Origin: Acidimicrobiia bacterium
GTDB taxonomy: Bacteria > Actinomycetota > Acidimicrobiia > Acidimicrobiales > Poriferisodalaceae
DNA: 39,418 nt
Direction of reading: 5' to 3'
Assembly: GCA_022824805.1 (NCBI GenBank)
Contig: JAJDZE010000166.1
Span: 1 to 39,418, forward strand
A model generated the notes under the pieces. The model saw only the letters and a program-made list of their open reading frames with translations. It did no database searches and was not told where the DNA came from. The translations under genes and the position numbers were made by a program. Positions within the stretch are counted from its first letter, which is position 1, and each line of letters begins with the position of its first letter. This document shows, one piece after another, positions 14,611 through 22,359 of the stretch.

Positions 14611-15236
14611 GCTTTTTCACTGAGGAGAACCGCTCGCTGGCTCGCGAGATCATCGGCCGCTACCCGAAGCGCCGGTCGGCGATGATCCCGCTGTTGCATG
14701 TCGCACAAGCACAGGCCGGTTGGGTCAGCGAGGAAGCGATGGTGGAGATCGCCGAGCTCGTCGACACCACGCCCGCCGAGGTGCTCGGCACGTGTTCGTT
14801 CTACGAGATGTTCAAGCGGGCGCCCGTGGGCACGTACCTCGTCAACATCTGCGCGACCATGTCGTGCGCGCTGGCCGGCGCTGCCGAGCTCATGGAACAC
14901 GCTGAGGAGCGGCTGGGCGTACGCGCCGGCGGCACCACCCCTGACGGCCTGTTCACCCTCGCATCTGCGGAATGCCAGGCCGCCTGCACCGAGGCGCCCT
15001 GCCTGCAGGTGAACTACCGCTACCGCTACCGGGTCGATGCCGACGGGTTCGACCAGCTTGTCGACGACCTCGCTGCGGGCGCGCTCGACGACGAGATCCC
15101 GCCGCACGGGGTCACTGCTCGCGTGCGCCAGCACATCCCGGCAGGCCGAGCAGTCGGCGCCGTGCCGCCCGAAGCGGTCACCGAACCGCCGGTCTGGATT
15201 TCAGCAGCCGTCGGCAATGGGGCAGGTTCGGCGTGA
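14607..15236 (+). CDS. nuoE: NADH-quinone oxidoreductase subunit E (operon 1)
   Basis: This 209-aa subunit of the NADH module belongs to the thioredoxin-like 24-kDa family with one [2Fe-2S] cluster (N1a). The four Cys are in NICATMSC (about residues 81-88) and AECQAAC (about 121-127). The start is GTG at 14607, overlapping the nuoD stop. The C-terminal 45 residues beyond the family core are low-complexity. It is followed not directly by nuoF but by a 20-codon frame overlapping both genes. Confidence 0.95.
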   Translation: MSFFTEENRSLAREIIGRYPKRRSAMIPLLHVAQAQAGWVSEEAMVEIAELVDTTPAEVLGTCSFYEMFKRAPVGTYLVNICATMSCALAGAAELMEHAEERLGVRAGGTTPDGLFTLASAECQAACTEAPCLQVNYRYRYRVDADGFDQLVDDLAAGALDDEIPPHGVTARVRQHIPAGRAVGAVPPEAVTEPPVWISAAVGNGAGSA

Positions 15237-15295
15237 GGGCCCCCAGCCGCCGCGTTGGCGTGCGGTCCGCGTCCGACGGCGGAAGGCTCAGCTGA
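15233..15295 (+). CDS. 20-codon linking open frame between nuoE and nuoF
   Basis: The frame starts at GTG 15233, overlapping the nuoE stop as GTGA. It reads VRAPSRRVGVRSASDGGRLS and stops at TGA 15293-15295, whose A is the first base of the nuoF ATG. It contains the nuoF ribosome site, GGAAGG, 8 nt before the ATG. The 62-nt spacer aligns without gaps to the one between nuoD2 and nuoH2 (about 40 of 62 bases the same by hand count). Whether it is translated is unknown; it may only be a spacer. Confidence 0.35.
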   Translation: MRAPSRRVGVRSASDGGRLS

Positions 15296-16731
15296 TGGCG
15301 TCGTACACGATTCCCCACGCGCCCGGCTTCGTGGCCAACGATGCGCCCCGCATTGTCACTGAGCGATTCGACCATCCCGACAGCTACACGCTCGAGCGCT
15401 ACCTGGCCACCGGCGGTTACGAGGGCCTGCGTGCCGCCTTGGAGCGCACGCCCGAAGAGGTTCACGGCGAGGTCCGCAGCGCGACCCTGCTCGGGCGCGG
15501 CGGTGCCGGCTTTCCCGCAGGAGTGAAGTGGGGCTTCTGCCCGCCCGGTGTGTGGCCTCGCTACCTCGTGGTGAACGGCGATGAGTCTGAGCCCGGCACC
15601 TACAAGGACCGCCTGCTGATGGAGCTCGACCCGCACCAGCTCATCGAGGGGTGCCTCATCGCTTGCTACGCAGTCGGGCTGTCGCAGTGCTTCCTGTACA
15701 TCCGCGGCGAGATGGCGGTCGCACAGGAGCGTGTGGCACAAGCCCTCAACGAGGCCTACGAGGCCGGCTGGGTGGGCCGCAACATCTGCGGCACCGATTT
15801 CTCGGTGGACATCGTGCTTCACTGGGGCGCTGGCGCCTATGTGGTGGGCGAGGAGACAGCACTCATCGAGAGCTTGGAGGGCAACCGCGGCATGCCCCGG
15901 CTCAAGCCCCCGTATTTCCCGGCCGCCATCGGTCTGTACGGCCAGCCGACCATCGTCAACAACGTGGAGACGCTGGCAAACCTGCCGTGGATCCTGCGAC
16001 ACGGCGCCGAGGCGTTCACCGCCATCGGCACGCCCACGTCGCCCGGCACGCGCATGGTGGCGGTGAGCGGGCACGTACGACGCCCCGGCGTGTACGAGAT
16101 CACCAACGGCACCACGACGTTCCGAGACCTGATCTACGGCGACGACTATTGCGGCGGCATGCATCCGGGCCGCGAGCTCAAGGCCTTCGTTCCGGGCGGC
16201 GGCTCAGCGCCGTGGTTCACGCCCGCCCAGCTCGACCTTCCGTTCGAGGCCTCCGAGGTGGGGCCGCAGGGATCGATGCTGGGCTCCGGCGCGGTCATGG
16301 TGATGGACGACACCACCGACATCCCCGCCGCAGCGCTCACGCTGACGAAGTTCTATGCCCACGAGTCATGCGGCAAATGCGTGCCGTGCAGGGAAGGGGC
16401 GACTTGGCTCGAGCGGGTGCTGCGACGCGTCTGCGACGGCACCGGCACGCCGCGCGACCTCGACGTGCTGTTCGAAGTGGGCGCCTCGATCTGCCCCGGC
16501 GACTTTCCCCATGCTGCGGTGCCCGAACGGGGCCTCGAGCCGAAGCCGTTCCCGTACCAGATGACCACCATCTGCTTTGTGGGGCCGTCCGCGTTCGCCC
16601 CGGTGCACTCGGCCATGACACTGTTCCCCGAGGAATTCGAGGCCCGGGTTGCGCCGAACGCGCACCTCGATGCCGGGCCGTCTGATAGCCCTGCACCGAA
16701 TTCCATCTCGGAGGTGGCCATCCGTGTCTGA
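15295..16731 (+). CDS. nuoF: NADH-quinone oxidoreductase subunit F (operon 1)
   Basis: This 478-aa subunit is the NADH-oxidising one, holding FMN and cluster N3. The FMN/NADH glycine-rich loop is LLGRGGAGFPAGVKWGF (about residues 65-81), followed by NGDESEPGTYKDR. The N3 ligands are the Cys of ESCGKCVPCREG (about 356-367) and SICPGD (about 398). GAGAYVVGEETALIESLEG is typical. The ATG at 15295 has a good GGAAGG. The stop overlaps the nuoG start by 8 nt. Its presence shows that this operon makes a true NADH dehydrogenase, unlike operon 2. Confidence 0.96.
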   Translation: MASYTIPHAPGFVANDAPRIVTERFDHPDSYTLERYLATGGYEGLRAALERTPEEVHGEVRSATLLGRGGAGFPAGVKWGFCPPGVWPRYLVVNGDESEPGTYKDRLLMELDPHQLIEGCLIACYAVGLSQCFLYIRGEMAVAQERVAQALNEAYEAGWVGRNICGTDFSVDIVLHWGAGAYVVGEETALIESLEGNRGMPRLKPPYFPAAIGLYGQPTIVNNVETLANLPWILRHGAEAFTAIGTPTSPGTRMVAVSGHVRRPGVYEITNGTTTFRDLIYGDDYCGGMHPGRELKAFVPGGGSAPWFTPAQLDLPFEASEVGPQGSMLGSGAVMVMDDTTDIPAAALTLTKFYAHESCGKCVPCREGATWLERVLRRVCDGTGTPRDLDVLFEVGASICPGDFPHAAVPERGLEPKPFPYQMTTICFVGPSAFAPVHSAMTLFPEEFEARVAPNAHLDAGPSDSPAPNSISEVAIRV

Positions 16732-19213
16732 CGCCACTGCTGCTGAGACAGCGCCGGGCACGGTGGAGGTGACGATCAACGGCGTCGCCATCGATGCGCA
16801 GCCGGGCGAACTGGTCATCGCGGCAGCGGATCGTGCCGGGGTGCACATCCCGCGGTTCTGCTACCACGAGCGGATGAGCCCGGTGGGCATGTGCCGCATG
16901 TGCCTCGTCGAGATCGACACCGGGCGAGGGCCGCAGCTGCAGCCCTCCTGCATGGTGCCTGTCTCGCCGCAGATGGTGGTGGACACCACCAGCGAGCGCA
17001 CGCGGCGGGCGCAGGAAGGCGTGCTGGAGCTGCTGCTCATCAACCACCCGCTCGACTGCCCGGTCTGCGACAAGGGCGGCGAGTGCCCCCTGCAGGACCA
17101 GACCATGGCCTACGGCCCGGGCGAGTCCAGGTTCGTGGAGGAAAAGCGGCACTTCCCCAAGCCGATTCCCATCTCCGACTTGGTTCACCTCGACCGGGAA
17201 CGCTGCATCCTGTGCGACCGCTGCACCCGCTTCGCGGACGAGGTCGCCGGCGACCCCCTCATCGACTTCACCGAGCGGGGAAACGAGACACAGGTGCTCA
17301 CGTTCCCCGGCGAGCCCTTCTCGTCGTACTTCTCGGGCAACACGGTGCAGATCTGCCCCGTCGGTGCGCTCACTGCATCGCCGTACCGCTTCAAGGCGCG
17401 GCCGTGGGATCTCGTCGAGACCGAGTCCACCTGCACGACATGTTCCGTGGGCTGCCGTATCGCGGCGCAGTCGTCGCGCAATGAGCTGGTGCGTTACCTC
17501 GGCGTCGACATCGACCCGGTCAACCACGGCTGGCTGTGCGACAAGGGCCGCTTCGCCTTCGGCTCGGTGGGCAGCCCGGACCGGGTGACGACACCGCTGC
17601 AGGCTCGCGCGCCGTCGGGCGCCGCCTCCGACATCGCGGACGCCGAGCCGCTGCGGCGCTTCCAGCCGACCGACTGGGCGAGTGCCCTCGGTGCCGTGGC
17701 CGCTGCGGTGAAGGCGGCCCGACCCGGCGCGATTGCCGTGCTCGGCGGTGCCCGCGGCACCAACGAGGACGCCTACGCCTGGTCGAAACTGGCCCGCACG
17801 GTGCTGCGGACCGACCATGTAGACGCGCAGCTCGGCGACGGCTTGCCCGCAGAGCTGACGGTAGGCCTGCCGGCAGCAACCATCGATGAGGCGTGCAGCG
17901 CCGACACGACGCTGCTCGTGTGCGGCGACCTCCGCGAGGAGCTGCCGGTGCTGCACCTGCGCCTGCGCGGCGCGGCCCGAGCAGGCACGACTCGGCTGGT
18001 CGAGATCGCTCCGACCACGACGGGCCTGACGCGAAACGCAGTTCGCAGCGAGCAGTGCCGTGGCGGCGAGGCAGCGTCGGTGCTGCGGAACCTGCTCGAC
18101 GGCGATGATCCCTTGGCCGGCGAGCTGGCGTCCGGATCGGTCGTCGTAGTGCTGGGGCGCTCGTCGGTGTCGGAATCCGCCGAGGCAGCCGCCGAGGTGG
18201 CAGCGGTTATCAGCGCGCGCGTGCCCCACGCCCGCTTTCTCGTCGCCGCACGCCGGGGCAACGTCCGCGGCGCGCTCGACATGGGTTTGGCGCCCGGGAT
18301 GCTCCCGGGGCGGGCACTGAGCGCCAGCCCGCCGCAGGAGCTTGCGGCGGCGTGGGGCGAGTTGCCCGGCGAACGCGGGCATGACGCCACAGCGATCCTC
18401 GCGGCGGCCGCCTCCGGAGAAATCGACGTGCTCTTCCTGCTCGGCGCCGATCCGCTCACCGATTTCCCCGACAGCATGCTGGCGCGCCTGGGCGTGTCGG
18501 GCGCAGGCACGGTCGTGGCGGTGGACTCGTTCGTGAGCCAGTCGGCGGCAGAGGCCGACATCGTGCTGCCTGCCGCCGTGTTCGGCGAGAAGTCGGGCAC
18601 CACGACCAACCTGGAGGGACGCGTCTCGGCCGTCGGCGAGTTGGTGACCGCACCTGGCTCGGCCCGCGCTGACTGGATGATCGCAGCCGAGCTGGCCGTG
18701 CTGTGCGGCGGTGACCTGGGCTTCCTGTCGGTCGATGAGATCACTGCCGAAATCGCCGCGGTGTGTGCCACGCACGCCTCAGCGATCGGCCCCGACCTTG
18801 CCGCCGACGGCGTCGTGACGTCGGGAGCAGCCTTCGAGCCCGAGCTTCCGCCCGAACATGTGGCGCCGGCCCGAGACGCCTACGGCCTCCGCTTGGTCTG
18901 CAACCGCAAGCTGTACGACGGCGGCGTGACGGTCAGCCAGACGCCGGCATTGGCGCCGCTGGCGGCCGACACGGTGATGCGCGTGCACCCGGTCGACTTG
19001 GAGCGAGTCGGCGTCGAATCGGGCACAGAAGTCGAGGTGCACTCCGACCGCGGTGCGCTGCGGCTGCCGATCGTGGCCGACGCGGGCATCGCCCGCGGCA
19101 ACGTCGTGGTGCTGTTCCCCTCGCCTCATATCGATGTGGGGGCATTGATCGATGTGACGGCACCGGTCACCGACGTGCGGATCGAGACCCGCGGCGATGG
19201 GGTGTCGCGGTGA
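16724..19213 (+). CDS. nuoG: NADH-quinone oxidoreductase subunit G (operon 1)
   Basis: This 829-aa subunit is the multi-cluster protein of the NADH module. An N-terminal [2Fe-2S] domain has FCYHERMSPVGMCRMC (about residues 44-60). N5 and N4 ligands are in HPLDCPVCDKGGEC (about 107-121), RCILCDRC (about 160-167) and ICPVGAL. A further [4Fe-4S] site of the N7 type is complete: CTTCSVGC (about 237-244) plus LCDKG (about 271). The rest is a molybdopterin-oxidoreductase-like domain with no visible cofactor Cys, as usual for NuoG. The GTG at 16724 follows GGAGG. Its final codons and stop lie in a directly repeated sequence shared with the nuoH start. Confidence 0.95.
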   Translation: MSDATAAETAPGTVEVTINGVAIDAQPGELVIAAADRAGVHIPRFCYHERMSPVGMCRMCLVEIDTGRGPQLQPSCMVPVSPQMVVDTTSERTRRAQEGVLELLLINHPLDCPVCDKGGECPLQDQTMAYGPGESRFVEEKRHFPKPIPISDLVHLDRERCILCDRCTRFADEVAGDPLIDFTERGNETQVLTFPGEPFSSYFSGNTVQICPVGALTASPYRFKARPWDLVETESTCTTCSVGCRIAAQSSRNELVRYLGVDIDPVNHGWLCDKGRFAFGSVGSPDRVTTPLQARAPSGAASDIADAEPLRRFQPTDWASALGAVAAAVKAARPGAIAVLGGARGTNEDAYAWSKLARTVLRTDHVDAQLGDGLPAELTVGLPAATIDEACSADTTLLVCGDLREELPVLHLRLRGAARAGTTRLVEIAPTTTGLTRNAVRSEQCRGGEAASVLRNLLDGDDPLAGELASGSVVVVLGRSSVSESAEAAAEVAAVISARVPHARFLVAARRGNVRGALDMGLAPGMLPGRALSASPPQELAAAWGELPGERGHDATAILAAAASGEIDVLFLLGADPLTDFPDSMLARLGVSGAGTVVAVDSFVSQSAAEADIVLPAAVFGEKSGTTTNLEGRVSAVGELVTAPGSARADWMIAAELAVLCGGDLGFLSVDEITAEIAAVCATHASAIGPDLAADGVVTSGAAFEPELPPEHVAPARDAYGLRLVCNRKLYDGGVTVSQTPALAPLAADTVMRVHPVDLERVGVESGTEVEVHSDRGALRLPIVADAGIARGNVVVLFPSPHIDVGALIDVTAPVTDVRIETRGDGVSR

Positions 19214-19312
19214 CCGGCGATCCGCTCTTCGCCGATGGCCCCGAAGGGCTGCTCGTTTCGACGGCGTGCGATGGGGTGTCGCGGTGACTGGCGATCCGCT
19301 GTTCGCCGATGG
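19194..19312 (+). repeat. tandem duplication of the nuoG-stop/nuoH-start junction
   Basis: A 45-nt sequence occurs at 19194-19238 and again at 19268-19312, 74 nt apart, with 43 of 45 positions identical by direct comparison. Each copy contains GCGATGGGGTGTCGCGGTGA, so ribosome site, stop and GTG start were all duplicated. The spacing of 74 (72+2) puts the two GTG codons in different frames. Confidence 0.92.
19210..19287 (+). CDS. 25-codon linking open frame between nuoG and nuoH
   Basis: GTG at 19210 overlaps the nuoG stop (GTGA), and TGA at 19285 overlaps the nuoH GTG (GTGA again). The first residues, [10 protein letters not shown], duplicate the true NuoH N-terminus, and the last, DGVSR, duplicate the NuoG C-terminus, because the junction itself was copied. 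It may act in handing ribosomes from nuoG to nuoH, or be an inert scar; translation is unproven. Confidence 0.35.
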   Translation: MTGDPLFADGPEGLLVSTACDGVSR

Positions 19313-20639
19313 AGTCGACTGGGGCGACATCGGCATCGTGGGCATCAAGGTGCTCGTGGCGTTCGCTGCCCTGCTGGTCGCCACCATGTTCATGATCTGG
19401 TTCGAGCGCAAGCTGATCTCGGACATGCAACACCGCATCGGCCCCAACGTTGCCGGGCCGTGGGGCCTGCTGCAGGCGCTCGCCGACGGCATCAAGTTCT
19501 TCTTCAAGGAAGACCTGCGCCCCGCCAATGCCGACCCTCTCGTGTTCCGGCTGGCGCCCTACATCTCGGCGGTCACCGCGTTCGTCGCCTTCGCGATCGT
19601 GCCGATCGGAGGCGTCTTCACCGACCCTGCGTCAACGGGCGCCGCTGGACGCGGCGGCACGGTCACGCTCTTCGGCAAGGAGACCATCCTGCAGGTGGCC
19701 GATCCGCCGGTGGGCATCCTGCTGCTGCTCGCGATGTCCTCGGTCGCGGTCTACGGCGTGATGCTGGCGGGCTGGTCCTCCGGTTCGAAGTACCCGCTCA
19801 TCGGCTCGGTCCGCGCCTCGGCGCAGGCCATCTCCTATGAGGCCGCGCTCGGCATGTCCGTCGTGGCGGTGGTGATCGCGGCGGGATCGCTCTCGACCCA
19901 GAGCATCGTGTCGCAGCAGGTTGGCGGTACCTGGTGGGGTGGCAGCCCCGACGACTGGTTCCTGCTCACCACCGGCATCGTGCCATTCGTTGTCTTCCTC
20001 ATCTCCGCAACCGCCGAGCTGAATCGACCGCCGTTCGATCTCGTCGAAGCCGAGCAGGAACTGGTCGGCGGTTTCCACACCGAGTACTCGTCGATCCGCT
20101 TCGCCCTGTTCTTCCTGGCCGAGTTCATGAACGTCATCACGATGTCGGCGATCATGGTGACGCTCTTCTTCGGCGGACCGGCGGGCCCCGTCTTCTTCGG
20201 CCTGACATGGCTGTGGCCCACCGTGTGGTTCCTCGCCAAGGTGCTGGCGTTCCTGTTTGTGTTCGTATGGTTCCGCGCGACGCTGCCCCGCCTGCGCTAC
20301 GACCAGTTGATGTCGCTGGGTTGGAAGGTGCTCATCCCCGTGATGCTGTTCTGGCTGATGTTCCTGGGGCTGCGACAGCTGGTGGCCGATCAGGGCTGGA
20401 GCACGCCGCGAGAGCTGGTGGTGGTACTCGGGCTGAGTGCTGCGGGGCTCGCGCTGGGTTGGACGCTGCTGGCGGCGGCACTGCGCGCAGCCAAGCGCAA
20501 TACGGCCGGGGAGTATTTCGAGGGTCAGGATCTCGAGGCCGTGACGCCGACGGCCGACGCGCCGACCGGCTCGGTCCCGGCAGATCGCGCGCTTGCGGGT
20601 GCATCGCCGGGCGAGGCCGGCCCGGAAGGGGAGAGCTGA
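19284..20639 (+). CDS. nuoH: NADH-quinone oxidoreductase subunit H (operon 1)
   Basis: This 451-aa membrane subunit forms the quinone channel at the junction with the peripheral arm. Typical conserved parts are [32 protein letters not shown], and [20 protein letters not shown] with its acidic residues. About eight transmembrane helices are expected and seen as hydrophobic runs. A roughly 60-residue polar C-terminal tail is extra. The GTG at 19284 was chosen because it follows the second junction copy and gives the usual N-terminus; a near-identical GTG 74 nt upstream runs into a stop. The stop overlaps the nuoI ATG. Confidence 0.95.
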   Translation: MTGDPLFADGVDWGDIGIVGIKVLVAFAALLVATMFMIWFERKLISDMQHRIGPNVAGPWGLLQALADGIKFFFKEDLRPANADPLVFRLAPYISAVTAFVAFAIVPIGGVFTDPASTGAAGRGGTVTLFGKETILQVADPPVGILLLLAMSSVAVYGVMLAGWSSGSKYPLIGSVRASAQAISYEAALGMSVVAVVIAAGSLSTQSIVSQQVGGTWWGGSPDDWFLLTTGIVPFVVFLISATAELNRPPFDLVEAEQELVGGFHTEYSSIRFALFFLAEFMNVITMSAIMVTLFFGGPAGPVFFGLTWLWPTVWFLAKVLAFLFVFVWFRATLPRLRYDQLMSLGWKVLIPVMLFWLMFLGLRQLVADQGWSTPRELVVVLGLSAAGLALGWTLLAAALRAAKRNTAGEYFEGQDLEAVTPTADAPTGSVPADRALAGASPGEAGPEGES

Positions 20640-21322
20640 TGGGCTACCTCGACGGCTTCAAGGTCACGTTCGGCAAGCTCTTCGGTGAGCGGGTCACCAC
20701 CGAGTACCCCCAGGAGAAGCGGCCGAAGCCGCCCCGCTTCCACGGGCGCCACGTGCTCAACCGCTACCCCGACGGCATGGAGAAGTGCATCGGGTGCGAG
20801 CTGTGTGCGGGTGTCTGCCCGGCCCGGTGCATCTACGTGCGCGGGGCCGACAACCCGCCCGACGACCCGGTGTCGCCGGGGGAGCGCTTCGGCTACGTCT
20901 ACGAGATCAACTACCTGCGCTGCATCCATTGCGACCTGTGCGTGGAAGCCTGCCCGACCGAGGCCATCACCGAGACAAAGGTCTTCGAGTTCAGCTTCCC
21001 CACCCGACGAGACGCCATCTACACGAAGGACGAGTTGCTGACCGACGACGACGGACGGCCCCGGCGGCAGCCATGGGAGCTGTGGCACGACGGCGACGAC
21101 GAGCACACTTCGGGCTGGATGCGGGCCACCTCGCCGTCGGGCCAGCCCGACTACGAGGGCCGTGTCGGCTGGAGCGGCGAGCTGGGCTACGGCGTGCGAG
21201 CGCCCGAGCAGGGCCAGCACGCCGACTACGACGGCACCGAAGACGAATCGCCCGCAGTCGGCGACGAGCCGGCCGAGCTCGACGAGCACGGCCACGCGTC
21301 TGGCGCAGGAGACCATCACTGA
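20639..21322 (+). CDS. nuoI: NADH-quinone oxidoreductase subunit I (operon 1)
   Basis: This 227-aa subunit has two [4Fe-4S] clusters (N6a, N6b), with motifs [16 protein letters not shown] (about residues 48-63) and [16 protein letters not shown] (about 96-111). It relays electrons from the NADH module toward N2 in NuoB. An amphipathic N-terminal stretch is typical of membrane-surface docking. The C-terminal 60-70 residues are acidic and His-rich (ending [11 protein letters not shown]), beyond the family core. Overlaps with nuoH and nuoJ indicate coupling. Confidence 0.95.
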   Translation: MGYLDGFKVTFGKLFGERVTTEYPQEKRPKPPRFHGRHVLNRYPDGMEKCIGCELCAGVCPARCIYVRGADNPPDDPVSPGERFGYVYEINYLRCIHCDLCVEACPTEAITETKVFEFSFPTRRDAIYTKDELLTDDDGRPRRQPWELWHDGDDEHTSGWMRATSPSGQPDYEGRVGWSGELGYGVRAPEQGQHADYDGTEDESPAVGDEPAELDEHGHASGAGDHH

Positions 21323-21954
21323 TGGTCGAAGTGGTGGTGTTCGCGGTGGCCGGTGCCGCATGCCTCGTCGGCGCGGTCGGCGTGGTGCTGTCGCGCAATC
21401 CGGTGCACGCGGCGCTCATGCTGGTGATGACGCTGTTCGGCGTCGCGGTGCTGTTCGTCGCGCTGCAGGCTCACTTCATCGCTGCGGTGCAGGTCATCGT
21501 GTATGCCGGCGCCATCGTGGTGCTGTTCCTGTTCGTCATCATGCTGCTCGGCGTGGATCGGGCCGCCGAGCTGTCGCTGGGCGCCTTGCCGGCCCAGCGG
21601 TGGACCGCGGCGGCATTCGGCCTCGGCGGCGCCGCCGTGCTGGTCTGGCTGGTCGCTGCGGTCGACCGGATCTTCAAGGGCGCTCATTCGTACGAGCTCG
21701 AGAGTGCAGGCGTCGTCGAAACCGACGCAGTCGCCACGAGCTACGCAACCGATGTCAGCGCAATCGCCCGATCGCTGTTTTCCGACTACGTGTATGCGTT
21801 CGAGCTGACGTCGCTGCTGCTCATCGTGGCGGTCATCGGCACGGTGATCCTGGCGCGACGCAGCTACGGCGCCGATGGTGGGCGCGCCGGCCAGCACGGC
21901 GACGAATCAGCGCCTGCAGAGAGCGGCGCGACGCCGCAGGAGGCGCGCCAGTGA
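21322..21954 (+). CDS. nuoJ: NADH-quinone oxidoreductase subunit J (operon 1)
   Basis: This 210-aa membrane subunit has five hydrophobic segments. The conserved stretch HFIAAVQVIVYAGAIVVLFL (about residues 51-70) includes the helix with the pi-bulge that links quinone chemistry to proton pumping. The last 30 residues are polar. The ATG at 21322 overlaps the nuoI stop, and the stop overlaps the nuoK GTG. Confidence 0.94.
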   Translation: MVEVVVFAVAGAACLVGAVGVVLSRNPVHAALMLVMTLFGVAVLFVALQAHFIAAVQVIVYAGAIVVLFLFVIMLLGVDRAAELSLGALPAQRWTAAAFGLGGAAVLVWLVAAVDRIFKGAHSYELESAGVVETDAVATSYATDVSAIARSLFSDYVYAFELTSLLLIVAVIGTVILARRSYGADGGRAGQHGDESAPAESGATPQEARQ

Positions 21955-22265
21955 GCGGCCTCGAGGTGACCACCGGCTGGTACCTGACGCTCGGAGCGAT
22001 GCTGTTCCTCATCGGCGGCACGGGCCTGCTGGTGCGGCGCAACCCGCTGATCATGCTCATGTGCGTCGAGCTGATGCTCAACGGCGTCAATCTCAGCTTC
22101 ATTGCCTTCGCCGACCGCTTCGGCGATGTGCATGGGCACACGGTGGTGCTGTTCGTGCTGGTCGTTGCGGCGGCCGAGGTAGTGGTAGGTCTCGGATTGG
22201 TGGTGGCGGTGCTGCGCGCCTCGCCCCGGGCGACAGCAGATGATCTGTCAGCCCTGAAGGGCTAG
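21951..22265 (+). CDS. nuoK: NADH-quinone oxidoreductase subunit K (operon 1)
   Basis: This 104-aa subunit has three helices. Conserved acidic residues used in proton transfer are in MLMCVELMLNGVNL (about residues 37-50) and VVAAAEVVVGLGLVVAV (about 70-86). The size is normal for NuoK. The GTG at 21951 overlaps the nuoJ stop. It is followed by the longest gap inside this operon, 94 bp, before nuoL. Confidence 0.95.
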   Translation: MSGLEVTTGWYLTLGAMLFLIGGTGLLVRRNPLIMLMCVELMLNGVNLSFIAFADRFGDVHGHTVVLFVLVVAAAEVVVGLGLVVAVLRASPRATADDLSALKG

Positions 22266-22283
22266 GGCCGGGGGTCTCAGGCA

Positions 22284-22355
22284 GTGTTCGAACCTCGAAG
22301 AGCACGACTTCTGGCGCTGTCAGGGCTTCGCCCGGCGACCGGTGCAGGGAGCTGA
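22284..22355 (+). CDS. possible 23-codon open frame in the nuoK-nuoL gap
   Basis: The frame runs from GTG 22284 to TGA 22353-22355, ending 4 nt before the nuoL ATG. It contains GGAG just before its stop, which is the likely nuoL ribosome site. It does not overlap nuoK. It resembles the linking frames elsewhere in the nuo operons only in length and in ending at the next start. Short open frames are common in GC-rich DNA, so it may mean nothing. Confidence 0.15.
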   Translation: MFEPRRARLLALSGLRPATGAGS

Positions 22356-22359
22356 GTCG

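Noticed and set aside
13074-15236. A long plus-strand frame across nuoC, nuoD and nuoE
   Set aside because: Only its end (from GTG 14607) is real, as nuoE. The first two thirds are an Arg/Pro-rich shadow of nuoC and nuoD in another frame.
16337-18775. An 812-codon open frame on the minus strand opposite nuoF/nuoG
   Set aside because: It mirrors the third-position GC bias of nuoG. Its residues are His/Arg/Gly-rich without any motif, while the plus strand has complete NuoG cluster ligands.
19197-19283. An upstream-extended NuoH starting near 19197
   Set aside because: The extension is the duplicated junction read in frame through the nuoG end. The family N-terminus, a GTG and the second copy of the ribosome site all point to 19284.
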